Origin: Branchinecta lynchi | Taxonomy: Eukaryota; Arthropoda; Branchiopoda; Anostraca; Branchinectidae | NCBI GenBank assembly: GCA_023053575.1 | Contig: JAKZAP010000016.1 | Span: forward strand, 21,408,030-21,472,029 | DNA: 64,000 nucleotides | Reading direction: 5' to 3' | In this document: positions 1 to 11,461 of the stretch, piece by piece | How positions within the stretch are numbered: the stretch's first letter is position 1 | Layout: every line of letters starts with the position of its first letter | Made by a program: the position numbers and the translations under genes | Notes under the pieces: model-generated | Told to the model about the DNA's origin: nothing | Databases searched by the model: none | Seen by the model: the letters and a program-made list of their open reading frames with translations, nothing else

Positions 1-394
1 CAATCCTTCAGCTTCCGCCTGTTACAAACCCACCCTCTCTTGTGGGTCACCTCCGATGCCATACAAGATTTCAGGCACGATACGTTCTTGTCTTGCACAG
101 CATCCGAATTCGAGCAAGAACAGTAATAAAAACGAAAGAAAAATACTGAAGAGATTCGCAAGGATGAACTTATGACATGCTGATATTCAAAGCTTTCAGA
201 TGACCTAGCTAAGTAAAAGCTAACAAAGATTTTGCTAATGGTTCCAAGTATTTCCAGTGCCTCGATTTATCTTGGTCCAACCGTCATCAGCTAGGTCAAT
301 TCTCTGCGACGGCCTGACTTAACCATCAAATCTACACTGTCGAAAACTTGCTCTTCAGTTGTCCAAAACGCATGTCATTCTGTGTCATTCTATC
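1..394. other. No recognisable feature
   Basis: AT-rich unique-looking DNA. No convincing ORF, exon or repeat seen. Confidence 0.5.
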
Positions 395-520
395 ATTTTT
401 TTATTTATACATTTATGACCCGCTTTTTGCGTAACAGCGGAGTATCAATAAAATACACAAAAATATACATATTAAAACACTTAAACAAAACAATGTAAAT
501 AAACATGCAGTCAGTGTTGC
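395..520 (-). mobile_element. Retroelement 3' tail (matches 56090-56213)
   Basis: On the minus strand this contains TTTTGTGTATTTTA, then CGCT(G/A)TTACGCAAAAAGCGGGT, then AAATAAATAAA. The same order occurs on the plus strand at about 56090-56213. The AATAAA words and terminal A-rich tetranucleotide repeat fit the 3' end of a LINE or SINE. Confidence 0.5.
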
Positions 521-594
521 GATACTGATTTGTTTAATTGTACTAGACATAGGTCTAAGAATTTACTTCCCTGGAAAAAATGTTCCAGACTCCC

Positions 595-795
595 AAAAAA
601 AAAAATTCGTCAAAACATTTGATTTTTGTTCATGGAAACAGTCGGTTTTTCTGAAAACTAATCGATTTTTCGTCAAAATAGTCGGTTTTTCCGAAAATCA
701 GTGGATTTTTCGGAAAATCAGTCGATTTTTTTTCAAAAATGTGATTTTTATTGTTGAAAACAGTCGTTTTTTCTGCAGAAAAAGTCGGTAAAAAT
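595..795. repeat. Degenerate short tandem repeat (GTCG-T-run-C-GAAAA)
   Basis: About eight diverged units of roughly 22-30 bases built on GTCGGTTTTTC and GAAAATCA. The words are partly self-complementary, so single strands could form weak hairpins. No coding potential. Confidence 0.6.
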
Positions 796-1070
796 TACCA
801 GCTTTCCGTACTGCTTATGGGCGCATCATCCCTAACCGAGGGCGCTGTAACTGAAAAGTAGTTTCTGCACCCCTTCACTTTTGCTTCTTTCTGGCGTAAC
901 CCCTGGTTCACACTGCTGCGATTTCGCGAAAAAATTTTCGTCATGCGACATACGACACAAATCGTGCGACAAGCAACGCAGAACTTTGCGTTTTGTCGCA
1001 GTGTCAAGTGCGTTGAAATATTTCAACTGATACCGACATAACGCATGCGATTCTTGAGGGAAAGAAAAGA

Positions 1071-3083
1071 AACAAGAGCTGTAAGCTCAAATGGCACTTG
1101 CATGGGTTAAGATGTTTTGATTGATCAAAAGTGAGTTTCGACTTTGCTGTTGAGATGCGCACTCTAAGGGAGCTGGAACTTCATTTGTAAGCAAAACCCT
1201 CGAGGCAAAAATACTAATGGGCTGATGGGCATCATGAAAATGAATATATTGCTTAAAAATATTTTGTTAACTTTGCGGTCAAGATTGGTACTTTAAGGAA
1301 TAATTGGATTTGGTAATTAGTAGTTTCATCGTCCTAGCACATCTGGAAGTACCTGAACTCGCGATCCCCGGAATCAAAGACCCCCCCCCCCCCCTCCAAC
1401 TCCACCCACAATGCCCGGAGCCAATCCGGTTCTGTAAATGATTAATCCAGAGCATTTATTTGTCATTCCCACGAAGTTCGATCCAGATCACACCAGTCTA
1501 AGCATTTTCCGCCCTCCCCCCAATAATTACCGGATTCGGTCCGGAAATTAAAAAGATCACCAGAGAAAAATGTCCTCTGTTCAGTTATTAAATTTCACTC
1601 GAATCCGATCACCCGTTCCAAAGTTACGCACGACTCAATATTCCGGATTCCCCTCCCTCACCCCCCCCCCCCAAGATTATCATATCGAGGATGTTTTTTA
1701 TTCCAAGTCAGTTTGACTGGGTCCCTGATATGCCTGCCAAGTTTCGTCGTAAAATCCCAATAAACCGGAATTCCGGGAAACCCCCATGGATCAGACGTTT
1801 GTTCTTCCCATCAAGTTTCATCCGATACCATCATTCTAACTGTTTGTCGAGATTCCCCCCCCCCCCATATCCCCCTTGGTGCCCGTAGCCAGTCCGACTC
1901 AGTAAATGATTTACCTGGAGCATCGATTTGTTCTTCCCACAAAGTTCCATTCCGATCTCTCCATTCTAAGCGGGTCACGTATCCCCCCCCCCCCCCCAAT
2001 AGTTACCCCCAATAGGATCCGGTCCGGATATGAAAAAGATCACCGGTTAAATGTCCTCTGTTAAATTCTTAAATTTCACTCGAATCCGATCACCCATTCT
2101 AAAGTTACGCATGACTGAAAAATCCCCTCCCTCCACTCCCCCACCATTATCAGATCGACAAAATTTGTATTTTGAAGTCAGTTTGATCGGGTCCCTGATA
2201 TGCCTGCCAAGTTTCATCGTGAAAATCCCCAAAACCGCTATCACCGGAATTCCGGGAAACCCCCTCCCTCCCCCCATAAGTGTTCGGAACCAGTACAATG
2301 GTCTAAAGGATTTATCTAGAGTAGATGCTTGTTCTTCCCAGCAAGTTTCACTCCGATCCCTCCATTCTAACCGTTTCTTGAAATTTCGGGTCTCCCCCCC
2401 CCAACTCCCCCCTGGCTACCGAATCCGGTCAAGACTTCAAACGGAACATCAGAGATATATAACCTATTCAGTTATTAAGTTTCATTACAATCCGATGACC
2501 CGTTCGAAAGTTACACACTTCTCAATTTCCCGGATTCCCCTGCCCTCCACCCCCCTCCCCCCAAAATGGTTGGATCGGAAAACTGATTATTTGTAAGTTT
2601 GTTTGGTCGGGTCTCTGATATGCCTGCCAAGTTTCATTGTCCTAGCTCATCTGGAAGTACCCTAACTCGGAAAAGTGTGACAAAATGCCCTAAATTTTCA
2701 AGTTTCCAGCGCACCCACTCCCCCGCATATGGTCGGATCGGGAAACTGATTATTTCCAGGTTAGTTTAGTCGGGTCCCTGATATGCCTGCCAAGTTTCAT
2801 TGTCCTAGCTCATCTGGACGTACCCTAACTCGAAAAAGTGTGAAAAAATGCCCTAAATTTTTAAGTTTCCAGCGCCCCCCACTTCCCCGCATATGGTCGG
2901 ATCGGGAAACTGATTATTTCCAGGTTAGTTTGGTCGGGTCCCTGATATTCCTGCCGAGTTTCATTGTCCTAGCACATCTGGAAGTACCCTAACTCGAAAA
3001 AGTGTCACAAAAAACTCGGACCGACCGACAGACGGAATTGTGATCGATATATGGCACTTGAGCCAGAGGCTGCAAGTGCCATT
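1071..3083 (+). mobile_element. F1 element copy A (tandem-cored, 3' hairpin)
   Basis: The 5' end is AACAAGAGCTGTAAGCTC (GAGCT hairpin), then ATGGCACTTG. The core has variant repeated blocks around TGCCAAGTTTCAT and CTGGAAGTACCCTAACTCG, with C-runs between. Near the 3' end come GACCGACCGACAGACGG, TGATCGATATATGGCACTTG and the complement CAAGTGCCAT, forming an 8-bp-stem hairpin (3053-3080). The flanking H1 sequence, compared with the intact copy at 8808-9347, shows insertion into an A-run without obvious target duplication. ORFs inside are repeat artefacts. The architecture is that of a non-autonomous Helentron-like or 'pearl' element (inference). Confidence 0.75.
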
Positions 3084-3391
3084 AAAACAAAGACTAGTTA
3101 ATTTTTTCTGACTATAATCCTAGGATGGCTGAATGCAATATATCTTCTTAATAAACTTGGATTAACCTGTTTTGAACAAGATGACATATGGGGTTTGACT
3201 AAAAATTTAATGATGGGTGGTATTCAGATGGGTAATCTCCCAGCATCTTCAGAGGTTGTTTCCCCAAGGGTTTCTTTGTCCTTTTGCAGAATAATCTCGT
3301 CGAAAAATTTCGTTTTCCTTTTGCGTCTGCGTGGTAGTGGCTGGGCAGTGGGAAGGTCCATGCGATTCTGTCGCAAGTCGGAACATAAAAG

Positions 3392-4734
3392 AACAAGAGC
3401 TACGAGCTCATATGGCACTTGTTACAAGTAGGCACGGCTCGGTTATGTCAATGATATATCTAGTGTTTGCTAGGTGTCTTCCCACCAAGTTTCATCTCGA
3501 TCCCTCCAATCCCTGCACTCATAGCGTTTTCCAATATTTCCGGTTCTCCCCCTCCAGCTCCCCCCAAAAGTCACCGGATCCGGTCCAGATTTTAAGTGGG
3601 TCGTCTGAGGCATGAGGCCTTTCCAAATATCAAGTTCCATCGAGATCCGATCACCCGTTCAAAAGTTATAAATACCTCAAGATTCCGGATTCCCCCTCCC
3701 TCCACTCCCCCCACGGTGCCCGAATTGGCTCGGTTATGTCAATGATGTATCTAGTGTTTGCTAGGTGTCTTCCCACCAAGTTTCATCTCGATCCCTCCAC
3801 TCACAGCGTTTCCCAAGATTTCCGGTTGCCCCGTCCAGCTCCCCCAAAAAATCACCGGATCCGGTCCGGATTTTAAGTGGGTCGTCTGAGGCATAAGGTC
3901 GTTCCAAATATCAAGTTTCATCGAGATCCGGTCACCCGTTCAAAAGTTACAAATACCTCAAGATTCCGGATTCCCCCTCCCTCCACTCCCCCGACAGTGC
4001 CCAAATCGGCTCGGTCATGTCAATTATGTATCTAGTGTTTGCTAGGTGTCTTCCCACCAAGTTTCATCTCGACCCCTCCACTCATAGCGTTTCCCAAGAT
4101 TTCCGGTTGCCTCCTCCAGCTCCCCCCAAAAGTCACCGGATCCGGTCCGGATTTTAAGTGGGTCGTCTGAGGCATGAGGTCTTTCGAAATATCAAGTTCC
4201 ATCGAGATCCGATCACCCGTTCGAAAGTCATAAATACCTCAAGATTCCGGATTCCCCCTCCCTCCACTCCCCCCACAGTGCCCTAATCGGCTCGGTTATG
4301 TCAATGATGTATCTAGTGTTTGCTAGGTGACTTCCCACCAAGTTTCATCTCGATCCCTCCACTCATAGCGTTTCCCAAGATTTCCGGTTGCCCCCTGCAG
4401 CTCCCCCCCAAAAAGTCACCGGATCCGGTCCAGATTTTAAGTGGGTCGTCTGAGGTATGAGATCTTTCCAAATAGTTCCATCGAGATCCGATCATCCGTT
4501 CAAAAGTTATAAATACCTCAAGATTCCGGATTCCCCCTCCCTCCACTCCCCTCACGGTGCTCGGATCGGGGAAGTGACTATTTCCAACTTAATCATTTGG
4601 GGTCCCTGATAGGCCTGCCAAGTTATCGTCCTAGCTTATGTGGAAGTGCCCGAACTGTCAAAACCTGGACAGACCGACGGACGGACAGAAATTGCGATCG
4701 CTATATGGCACTTGGCCGAAGGGCAAGTGCCATA
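3392..4734 (+). mobile_element. F1 element copy B (tandem-cored, 3' hairpin)
   Basis: It begins AACAAGAGCTACGAGCTC followed by ATATGGCACTTG and ends with ATATGGCACTTG-GCCGAAGGG-CAAGTGCCAT. It carries about four units of a roughly 285-bp tandem repeat. Comparison with the uninterrupted H2 copy places the insertion within the A-rich stretch after CAAAG, again without visible target duplication. Confidence 0.77.
3440..4560 (+). repeat. Tandem array, ~280-290 bp unit x4, core of F1 copy B
   Basis: Units start at CGGTTATGTCAATGATGTAT near 3440, 3731, 4012 and 4292 (spacing 291, 281, 280); the last is incomplete. Each contains CCACCAAGTTTCATCTCGA, a pyrimidine block, GGATCCGGTCC and CGAGATCCGATCACCCGTTC. 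Adjacent units are highly similar, which suggests recent expansion or homogenisation. Confidence 0.85.
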
Positions 4735-4917
4735 AAAAATCGTGTCGCATACGAAGCAGCAGTGTGAACCAAGGATAACGCATGTTCTGCGAAAGAAGAA
4801 ACTAAATAAGATCGTGCTACTTTAAATACACGAAGCACCCTATTCCATCATGCCACAAGCCACAACCACGCCCTAACAGATATTTCGGATAGTTTCATGT
4901 TCAGGATGCAATTATTA

Positions 4918-5074
4918 CACTGTAAAAAGTTTCTCCGAATAAGGATTCAATATTTGCTACTCGGATTAATCTTATCTTTATTGGGATAAAATTAATCCGA
5001 ATTAGGGATAATCTTATCTGAATAAAGACAGATTAATCCCAGTAGTAAATACTGCAAGATTTTGTTTTACAGTG
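4918..5074. mobile_element. CACTGT hairpin MITE, copy M1
   Basis: 157 bp. Ends are CACTGTAAAAAG and the near complement GTTTTACAGTG, flanked by TA on both sides. The interior is self-complementary (GGATTAATCTTATCT and AGATTAATCC words). Relatives are at 7914-8067, 13136-13307 and 51272-51574. Confidence 0.8.
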
Positions 5075-5188
5075 TACCCTTTTCAGAGTTTCCTCGTCTC
5101 TATCGAAAATCGTCGACAACTGGACCCACCCAGCGCATGACCTTGTATCCTGTCTCCTGGCCGAAGATTAAATTTATGTTACCGTATG

Positions 5189-5220
5189 TTTTTGGGATCC
5201 CTAAACGTAAGTGGAGGGAT
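5189..5220 (-). mobile_element. Solo terminal fragment of an F2 element
   Basis: TTTTTGGGATCCCTAAACGTAAGTGGAGGGAT matches the hairpin end of F2 elements (compare 5361 and 29716) but breaks off into unrelated purine-rich DNA. Confidence 0.6.
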
Positions 5221-5360
5221 AAAAGAAAATAAGAAGAAAGGGAAAATAAAAGAAAGGGAAAAGAAAGGATCGTAATTTCAGGAATAAGCACGGCTCTTGC
5301 TGTGAACCCTTTTTCAGAATAAATGTACTTTGTGTCTACTTTACCCTGAATGGCCACTAC

Positions 5361-6338
5361 TTTTTGGGATCCCAAAACGTAAGTGGATGGATACATATGA
5401 CATCGCAAAAGTTATCCGTCCGTCTGTCTGTGAGTACGATAACTCTCGAAAGGAATGAGATATTTTGATGAAAACTTGGTGTGAGGATGCTTCGAGTCAA
5501 GTGAAGGTTCGTAGATGGGCTCTGTAACCCTGCATTTAGGGGTGGGGGTGGGGTTGAAATTTAGGGGCAAACAAAATATTTTTAAACTGCTAATGTGATA
5601 GTCGATTATGGGGTAAGAAGACATGCTGAAAACGATGATGAAAAACATTTCCCGTTGGACAAGTAGTTCGTCCGGAATCCGTCAAAAACCGGAAAGTTTG
5701 TTAAAAGTAAAAGTTTTATTTGATGTTGATTAGATTTCCATTTAGGGGTAAGAAGACATACTGAACAAGTTATGTGAAAATCATTTTCTACCCGGACAAG
5801 TAGTTCGTCCGGAATCCGGCCAAAACCTGAAAATACGTTAAAAGTATAAGCTTTATTTGTAGTTGATTAAGTATCCGATTTAGGGGAAAGAAGAGATGCT
5901 GAATCCATATATGACAATCATTTTTTACCCGGACATATTTTTCTGCCGGAATCCGGCTGAAACCGGAAAATTTGTTATAAGTCAAATTTGTAGTTGAAGT
6001 TGATTAGATGTTCTATATAGGGGAAAGAATATACGGTGAATTCGTATTCTAGCTTTCTTTTTTCGCCGGACAATTAATTTCGGAACTCGGCCGAAACCGG
6101 AAAATTGGCAGAAGTAAGGCAGGAAGTTTTCGTCAAAATATATATGACTTATAGGGATAAACACGCATGCTGAATCAGTATCTGAACTTGGTTTTCGCAG
6201 GTGATTAGCTATTTGGCCTTAATCTGTTTCTGAATTTTAATATTAAAAATGTTCAATTAGTCTGATAAAGATTGGATCTGGCGAAGACAAGACCCAATAT
6301 TAAATGTTTGGGATCCCATCGAAACCTTTGGTCTTGTT
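5361..6338 (-). mobile_element. F2 element copy a (tandem-cored)
   Basis: On the minus strand it starts AACAAGACCAAAGGTTTCGATGGGATCCCA and ends in the palindrome TTTTGGGATCCCAAAA. The core has several roughly 115-145 bp units sharing GGACAAGTAGTTCGTCCGGA, CCGGAAA and AAGACATGCTGAA. Near the hairpin end is CCAAGTTTTCATC, then ACAGACAGACGGACGG, then TTTTGCGAT: the same word order as the 3' part of F1. Confidence 0.72.
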
Positions 6339-6529
6339 TATCTTGTGCATTTGCTCCGTTGCTGAAGTGTATTTTCTTTCCTTTCTTTCTCTGTACTGCA
6401 CTATTTTCCTCTTCTTATCTAGTGCGGAATACTATTTCATCATCATCGTCAATGTACGGACATTTTTATCAGTGTATATGTTATGTGACGGTGGAATTTT
6501 CCAACAAAGTTAATTTCCCAGCTTGAGCA
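6339..6529 (+). repeat. Dispersed repeat tail, right flank of F2 copy a
   Basis: It runs TATCTTGTGCATTTGCTCCG ... (T/C)-rich ... CATCATCATCGTCAATG. The same sequence occurs at about 41868-41990 and inverted at 33600-33710. In those copies a T-run precedes TATCTTGTGCAT, so F2 copy a appears to be inserted in that T-run. Confidence 0.55.
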
Positions 6530-6751
6530 GCGTGTTTGCTACCTTCGACGCTGTCGACGGTTGTCTGCGAGAAGTTTTTCCATCAGAAAAACCGGTTATG
6601 TAAATGGTTTCCCTGTTTTCGCTTCAAATCGACGGGTCTCGGAAAAGGCTTAAAACAGCCAAAACCGTGGGTTATTCGTTGAAAGCACAGCCTAGTTTTA
6701 AAGTATTCAAATATTATACTGTAAGTTGAAGAGTAAATAGTGAGGGGTCCT
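6530..6751 (-). mobile_element. TTAA-flanked MITE T1, 3'-truncated copy
   Basis: The reverse complement runs AGGACCCCTCACTATTTAC ... AACCGGTTTTTCTGATGG ... CGACAGCGTCGAAGGTAGC, matching 39210-39525 for about two thirds of its length. TTAA is retained at 6752-6755. Confidence 0.7.
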
Positions 6752-6755
6752 TTAA

Positions 6756-7913
6756 TCATTGAGAAAATTAGCCTTCTGCTGAAAATATCAAATTTAATCA
6801 ATCACGTCTGTAATCCTTTCTAGCAAAAAGGGATACGGGTTGCATTCCACTTCAGTTGCTCATTTGATGTCATCCAAATTCGATAATATGTACCTAATGA
6901 CACCAGATGGTGTTCAGTAGCATCAGCCCCGGGCCGTTCCCTAGCTACACCTCCCTCAGTAACTTATCGCCCCAGGATTACACTAAGTAGCAAGGGGTCA
7001 GATGATCGGAATGAGTCCTGGATGATTGAATTGATTCAAGGGGGGCTCGACAAGTGGATATGAATGAGTTCCCCAGCTGGGAAGAATAAGCAAATGAAAA
7101 CGACCCCCTACTTCACTGACATAACATTTGGGTTAGCTGATAGGCCAATACTTGAAGGGTACAATCACAGAACGTCGTGCTCAAGCTTTTACATGTATTA
7201 CATTAGATATTCGCTTAATGTTTCCTGAAGGGAAATTAAAAAGGGAACTCTAAGTAGGAACGGACCAAACGCTGTAGATAAACGGAATGGCAAGTAACCA
7301 TAGAGGAAAGGGAAGAACTAGCTCTTTATCTGCTCTTAAAAGTCCCGTTATAGTAATTATGCTTATTTTTGCACTGTATTGTTATTATTAGTATTATTGT
7401 TATTAATAATAATAAGCTTTTATTCCGCCAAAAAGACGAGTTTAAAAAAATAAATCGACAGCAACTAAACATCGGCATCATAAACACAATCATAACAAAC
7501 CACTATGTAACTAATAAACAAAATCTATCTCGAACAAAAAAACTAACGTGACTAATCTTTTCACTGAACTTTTAAAAGTTCACTTTCAGCGTGTAATTTT
7601 AACAGAAACTAAAATATTTAATAATAACTATACTTGAGCAAGATGGTGGTTGAGTTCCTGATACCGGAACTCAATATTGTGAAACTCTCAGTTGAGGATC
7701 CTGTTTTTGCATTGTATTGTTATTATTATTATTGTTGTTATTGTCAGATTCTCGGTTGAATATCCTGTATTTACAGTCCGTGTTTTTTTTTCCGCTGACC
7801 GTATTCCGACAAAAAAAAAACAGTGTAAGGACACTTGGGATCGAGCCCGTGACACGGTGGAAGCTTGAACGAAGTGAAGTATTATGTAGTAAAGCATCAG
7901 CCTCTCCCTTCTG
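6756..7913. other. Unassigned, with AT microsatellites
   Basis: No exon recognised. Short (TTA)n/(TAT)n tracts lie at about 7377-7412 and 7715-7745. The stretch 7820-7900 contains a B-box-like GGGCTCGATCCC on the minus strand but no tRNA fold. Confidence 0.5.
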
Positions 7914-8067
7914 CACTGTAAAACAAAATTGTGCAGTATTTGCTACTGGGATGGATCTTGTCTCTAGAAAGATAATCTTATCTCTAATTCCGATTAATCT
8001 TATCTCAATCCCAGTAGCAAATACTGCGGTTAACTTTGATCCTTACTCGGAGGAACTTTTTACAGTG
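7914..8067. mobile_element. CACTGT hairpin MITE, copy M2
   Basis: 154 bp. Ends are CACTGTAAAAC and TTTTTACAGTG, flanked by TG on both sides. The interior shares GATAATCTTATCTCTAATTC and the complementary word CCCAGTAGCAAATACTGC with M1, M3 and M4. Confidence 0.78.
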
Positions 8068-8807
8068 TGGCACTGCAGCAATTTTTACCAACTATGCAAT
8101 TCCCAAGTCCCAACTCCAGTGAGCCCTATATCACTGTACCCGAAACTTCTCCATGCTTACGCCTGTATTCTCAAGACGTTAGCTCTGTGAAGAGGTGCAT
8201 ATTCATGAAATATATATATGTATCTATTGTATAACTTGGGGACATTGATGGAGAAGTTCAAAATTCAAGATACAAGTGTTAACCTTTTGGATGTTTACTC
8301 ATCGCTTTCGAAAAATGGACAACAGAGCCCAACCAGCGCACGACCTTATCCACTGCTTCTTGACCGAAGATTGAAAATTAAGTGTCTTTTCCTGTGTGTT
8401 TAAGTGTTTTATTCTTTTCTTTCATTTAATCCGCTTTTTCAAAATGGTGGGTTATAGATAAATTACTTACTTACTTACTTATTTGTACTATATATATCCT
8501 CGTTTTCGCGAACTATAAAAATATATTTCTAATTACAGAAGGGAAAAAGTTGTGTATATTGAGAAAAAGAAAGGGGAGACTGAGACAATCGATAAATATA
8601 AATAAGCTTACTCAACGAATTTGGTTAGCACGTGGCTTCCGCAATCGTTTGGCGCTTCTGTTCGAGCTTCTTCTTCTTCTGTTCTGTTCAATTTGAATTT
8701 TATGTGGTTTTTTTTCGGTACGGTTCATTATTTGGTATAGCTAAGAACTCTGTGTTTGAACTTCTCTCTCTGAACACTGAGCAAAAACTGTGCGTACATT
8801 TTTCTAT
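8068..8807. other. Unassigned, with a LINE-like tail
   Basis: Bases 8325-8380 share CCAACCAGCGCACGACCTTAT with 5130-5175. A (TTAC)n stretch at 8460-8484, next to a GGTGGGTTATA word also found near 35185-35205 in opposite orientation, looks like a retroelement 3' tail. No exon seen. Confidence 0.45.
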
Positions 8808-9347
8808 CTCTTGGTTTACACTGCTGCGTCGTATGCGACACGACTTTTTCTTTGATGTTCCGACGTACGACAGAATCGCATGGACCTTCCCACTGCCACA
8901 CAGACACAAATGGAAAACGAAATTTTTCGTTGGGATTATTCTGCAGAAGGACAAAGAAACCCTTGGGGAAACAACCTCTGAAGATGCGGGGAGATTACCC
9001 ATCTGAATACCACCCAGCATTAGGAAATTTTTAGTCAAACCTCATATGTTATCTTGTTCAAAACAGGTTAATACAAGTTTGTTAAGAAGATATTTTGCAC
9101 TCAACCATCCTAGGATTACATGTCAGACCAAGGTAGAGCAATTTCTAATCTTGAAAATTAGCTAGTCTTTGTTTTTTCTTTTCTTTCCCTGAAGAATCGC
9201 ATGCGTTGTGTCGGATCAGTTGAAATATTTCAACGCTTCCGACAATTGCGACAAAGCGCACAGTTGTGCGTTGCTTGTCGCACGATTTGTGTAGTATGTC
9301 GCATGACGCAGAATTTTGCGCGAAATCGCAGCAGTGCGAACCATGAG
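8808..9347 (+). mobile_element. Harbinger-like TIR element H2, intact 540 bp
   Basis: Ends are CTCTTGGTTTACACTGCTGCG and the complement CGCAGCAGTGCGAACCATGAG, flanked by TAT on both sides (8805-8807 and 9348-9350). No internal insertions, so it is the empty-site reference for H1. Short ORFs inside are not protein-like; treated as a non-autonomous element. Confidence 0.82.
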
Positions 9348-9572
9348 TATGAGGCTACGGAGATAAGTAGCCTATATACGGTATAAGGGCATTAAACAGA
9401 CGGGCAAGAACAAACTGGTTGAAAAAGTTTAATTTCTTGAACCTTCAATTTTGTTTGTAGTTAATTTTTATAATTTGTTCTGTTTATTTTTTCCTTAAAT
9501 AGGCTACTCCGTATTTTTTGACAGTTCTGCCCTATAAGGGGCATTATTAATAATAATTAAAAAGGTCTACAA

Positions 9573-9759
9573 GCAGCGTCGTATTCAGAAATTTGTTTCG
9601 GGTGGGGTCTCCCTGTGGTTTGTACCCGCAGGCATTTTATTCTACCTAACAATAGAACAAAAACATAGATCAGAGGTTAAAGCCTGTACAAACGATTATT
9701 CTGTGTCTTTCAGGTGGGTCGAACCACCTATCCCCCCCCCCCCTCTTGGATATGGCCTT
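9573..9759 (+). mobile_element. hAT-like MITE copy 1
   Basis: 187 bp, flanked by the 8-bp direct duplication GTCTACAA (9565-9572 and 9760-9767). The ends are degenerate forms of the family termini (GTCGTATTCAG and TTGGATATGGCC). The interior has TTTCGGG and a C-run. Confidence 0.8.
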
Positions 9760-9767
9760 GTCTACAA

Positions 9768-10334
9768 ACTATCGCAAATAGGGACCCGCACATTATCTAC
9801 AGAACAGGATTGCAGTAATTCGCACAGCCCCACTGCTGAGAAACAGAATTTCGTGTATCTTCCCAAAATTCACGGGTGACAATATAATTGAAGTTTAGCA
9901 AACAAAAAAAATGTTTGAAAAAATTTAAATATCGGATGGCGCTGAACGGATAAATCATATGAGATAAAACTTATCCGTCAGACATAATTCGCAGCCAGCA
10001 TGGTCTGAAAGAATACTTATCCAGGTAGGCTGGTTACATTGCCTTGGCTTTCAGTTTTGTTCTTGGGCATGCGAAATTATTTTGTGAGCACAGGTGCGAA
10101 ATAATTCAGATTGTATCAGGAAGAAGTCTTATTGTCGAGGCAATTGTAGGGTTTTGTTTTCATCCAGTCCGTGAGTAAACTATCAGATAAGATTTAGACG
10201 GGAAAATACTAATGGTTTCCTATTCTAAACTTTATTATTATATTGTTATTATTTGTTTGCAACCCATCAGTTGGCCGAAGCGAAAACGACCATGTTACCT
10301 TATTCATTAGATCCAAGATCCCGGTGTGACCAAC
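9768..10334. other. No recognisable feature
   Basis: AT-rich DNA without supported exon or repeat family. Confidence 0.45.
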
Positions 10335-10502
10335 CTTGTTGCATCGTCATTTACGTTAGCGAAACTATGCTCAGATTTGACCAGTGTGGCTCGACCCAGA
10401 ACCCTGTGTGCTAATGTGCTGGCGCTTTTTCAATTTTGACTCATGAAAAGGGGCAAAAACCCATGGATGACCTAGGGTCCACCAACAGTAAAAGACGGCA
10501 CT
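10335..10502 (+). repeat. Dispersed repeat, empty-site partner of 48758-49279
   Basis: ATGCTCAGATTTGACC-AGTGTGGCTCGAC ... GAAAAGGGGCAAAAACCC ... CCTAGGGTCCAC ... GACGGCACT matches 48758-49279, except that the latter carries a 347-bp insertion after GTGACC. Confidence 0.7.
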
Positions 10503-10844
10503 GAATAAATGTATTTAACTTTAGTTTCTTGTCGGGCAAGCAGTCTTCCCGGAACGGTGGAGTATGAAAAAGAACAAAAATAAAAGAATTCGTAAACATA
10601 GTAAACTGAGGTACACAGAAATAAGACATTTTAAATAAACTTGAGTCATATAAACTGGAAGACGTAATTTCGAGGGGTTCCGCGTGTAGACCTCGTACGC
10701 TCAATCACTTTCGAACAGAGTAAGCTGTAACCAGGGTGTTTGGCACTCCAGCAATTAATATAGTAATAATTCGTTTAATTCCATGTTACCATTTTTCAAA
10801 AATACTGGTGGATAGTCATAAAAACGCCAGTCCAAATAACGCCA

Positions 10845-11012
10845 GTGATCCTCAGGAAGAAGGAATAAGCGTCTCCGTAACGACTCAAATCCTGTGTCAA
10901 ATAATCACGGCGATCTTTGGCAATAGCTGTGACACCACTTCTGCCTTTCTTCCGCTAGGTACCCGGAGAGGCCGGAGATTTTGCATCGGCAAGGAAAGAT
11001 AGTCATGAAGAG
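10845..11012 (+). repeat. Dispersed repeat R5, copy 1
   Basis: GATCCTCAGGAAGAAGGA ... ACTCAAATCCTGTGTCAA ... TACCCGGAGA(G)GCCGGAGATTTTGCATCGGCAAGG ... GATAGTCATGAAGAGTATT. Related copies at 46455-46625 (close) and 28862-29036 (diverged). Origin unknown; possibly an old SINE or duplicated gene fragment. Confidence 0.55.
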
Positions 11013-11231
11013 TATTGCATGAAAATTGCACTGTTCAAATTCAACTAATATTCAAATAAGCATACGTCTACTTTATCATTGAGGGATTGAGAAGTGCATG
11101 TTTGGATACGGACTTTAAAAGCTAAAAGTGTTGTCACACTGTAACCAGCATAGAACTGTGAAAAGTAAAATGTTGTGCAGACACAGAAGAACACCTCTTG
11201 TTCCTTCTGGCTTACGGCACCCGCTCATGAT

Positions 11232-11461
11232 GGGTTTACACACTGCGTAAAATCCGAGCGTATTTTGAAATCCGAGCGTATTTTACGCAAGTTTTGTGCT
11301 TGAAAAGATTTCTAGCAATTTCTAGCAAACGGACCGATTTCTGAAATATGTCAGTATTGCTAGAAATGTTTTCAAGCTCGAAACGTGTTTAAAATACCCT
11401 CGGATTTCAAAATACGCTCGGATTTCAAAATATGCTCGGATTTTACGCAGTGTGTAAACCC
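11232..11461. mobile_element. Hairpin MITE with GGGTTTACACACTGCG ends, copy 1
   Basis: About 230 bp, palindromic: GGGTTTACACACTGCGTAAA ... TTTACGCAGTGTGTAAACCC, with internal repeats of AAATCCGAGCGTATTTT and their complements. Second copy at 44906-45109. Confidence 0.78.

Larger units (their letters stand above)
900..4775 (-). mobile_element. Harbinger-like TIR element H1, split by two F1 insertions
   Basis: Terminal inverted repeats begin CCCCTGGTTCACACTGC at 900 and end with the complement GCAGTGTGAACCAAGGA at 4775, flanked by TAA on both sides (897-899 and 4776-4778). The sequence outside the two inserts (900-1070, 3084-3391, 4735-4775) matches the intact 540-bp copy at 8808-9347 in reverse orientation. 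A 3-bp TWA-type duplication with GC-rich TIRs suggests the PIF/Harbinger superfamily. It encodes no transposase. The inserts are the F1 copies at 1071-3083 and 3392-4734. Confidence 0.8.

Noticed and set aside
2051..2596. 181-codon ORF and many similar Pro/Ser/Arg-rich ORFs in 1.7-4.6, 13.6-16 and 23-25.3 kb
   Set aside because: They lie in F1 tandem repeat cores, occur on both strands, and follow the C-run and TTTCAT repeat words rather than a protein family.
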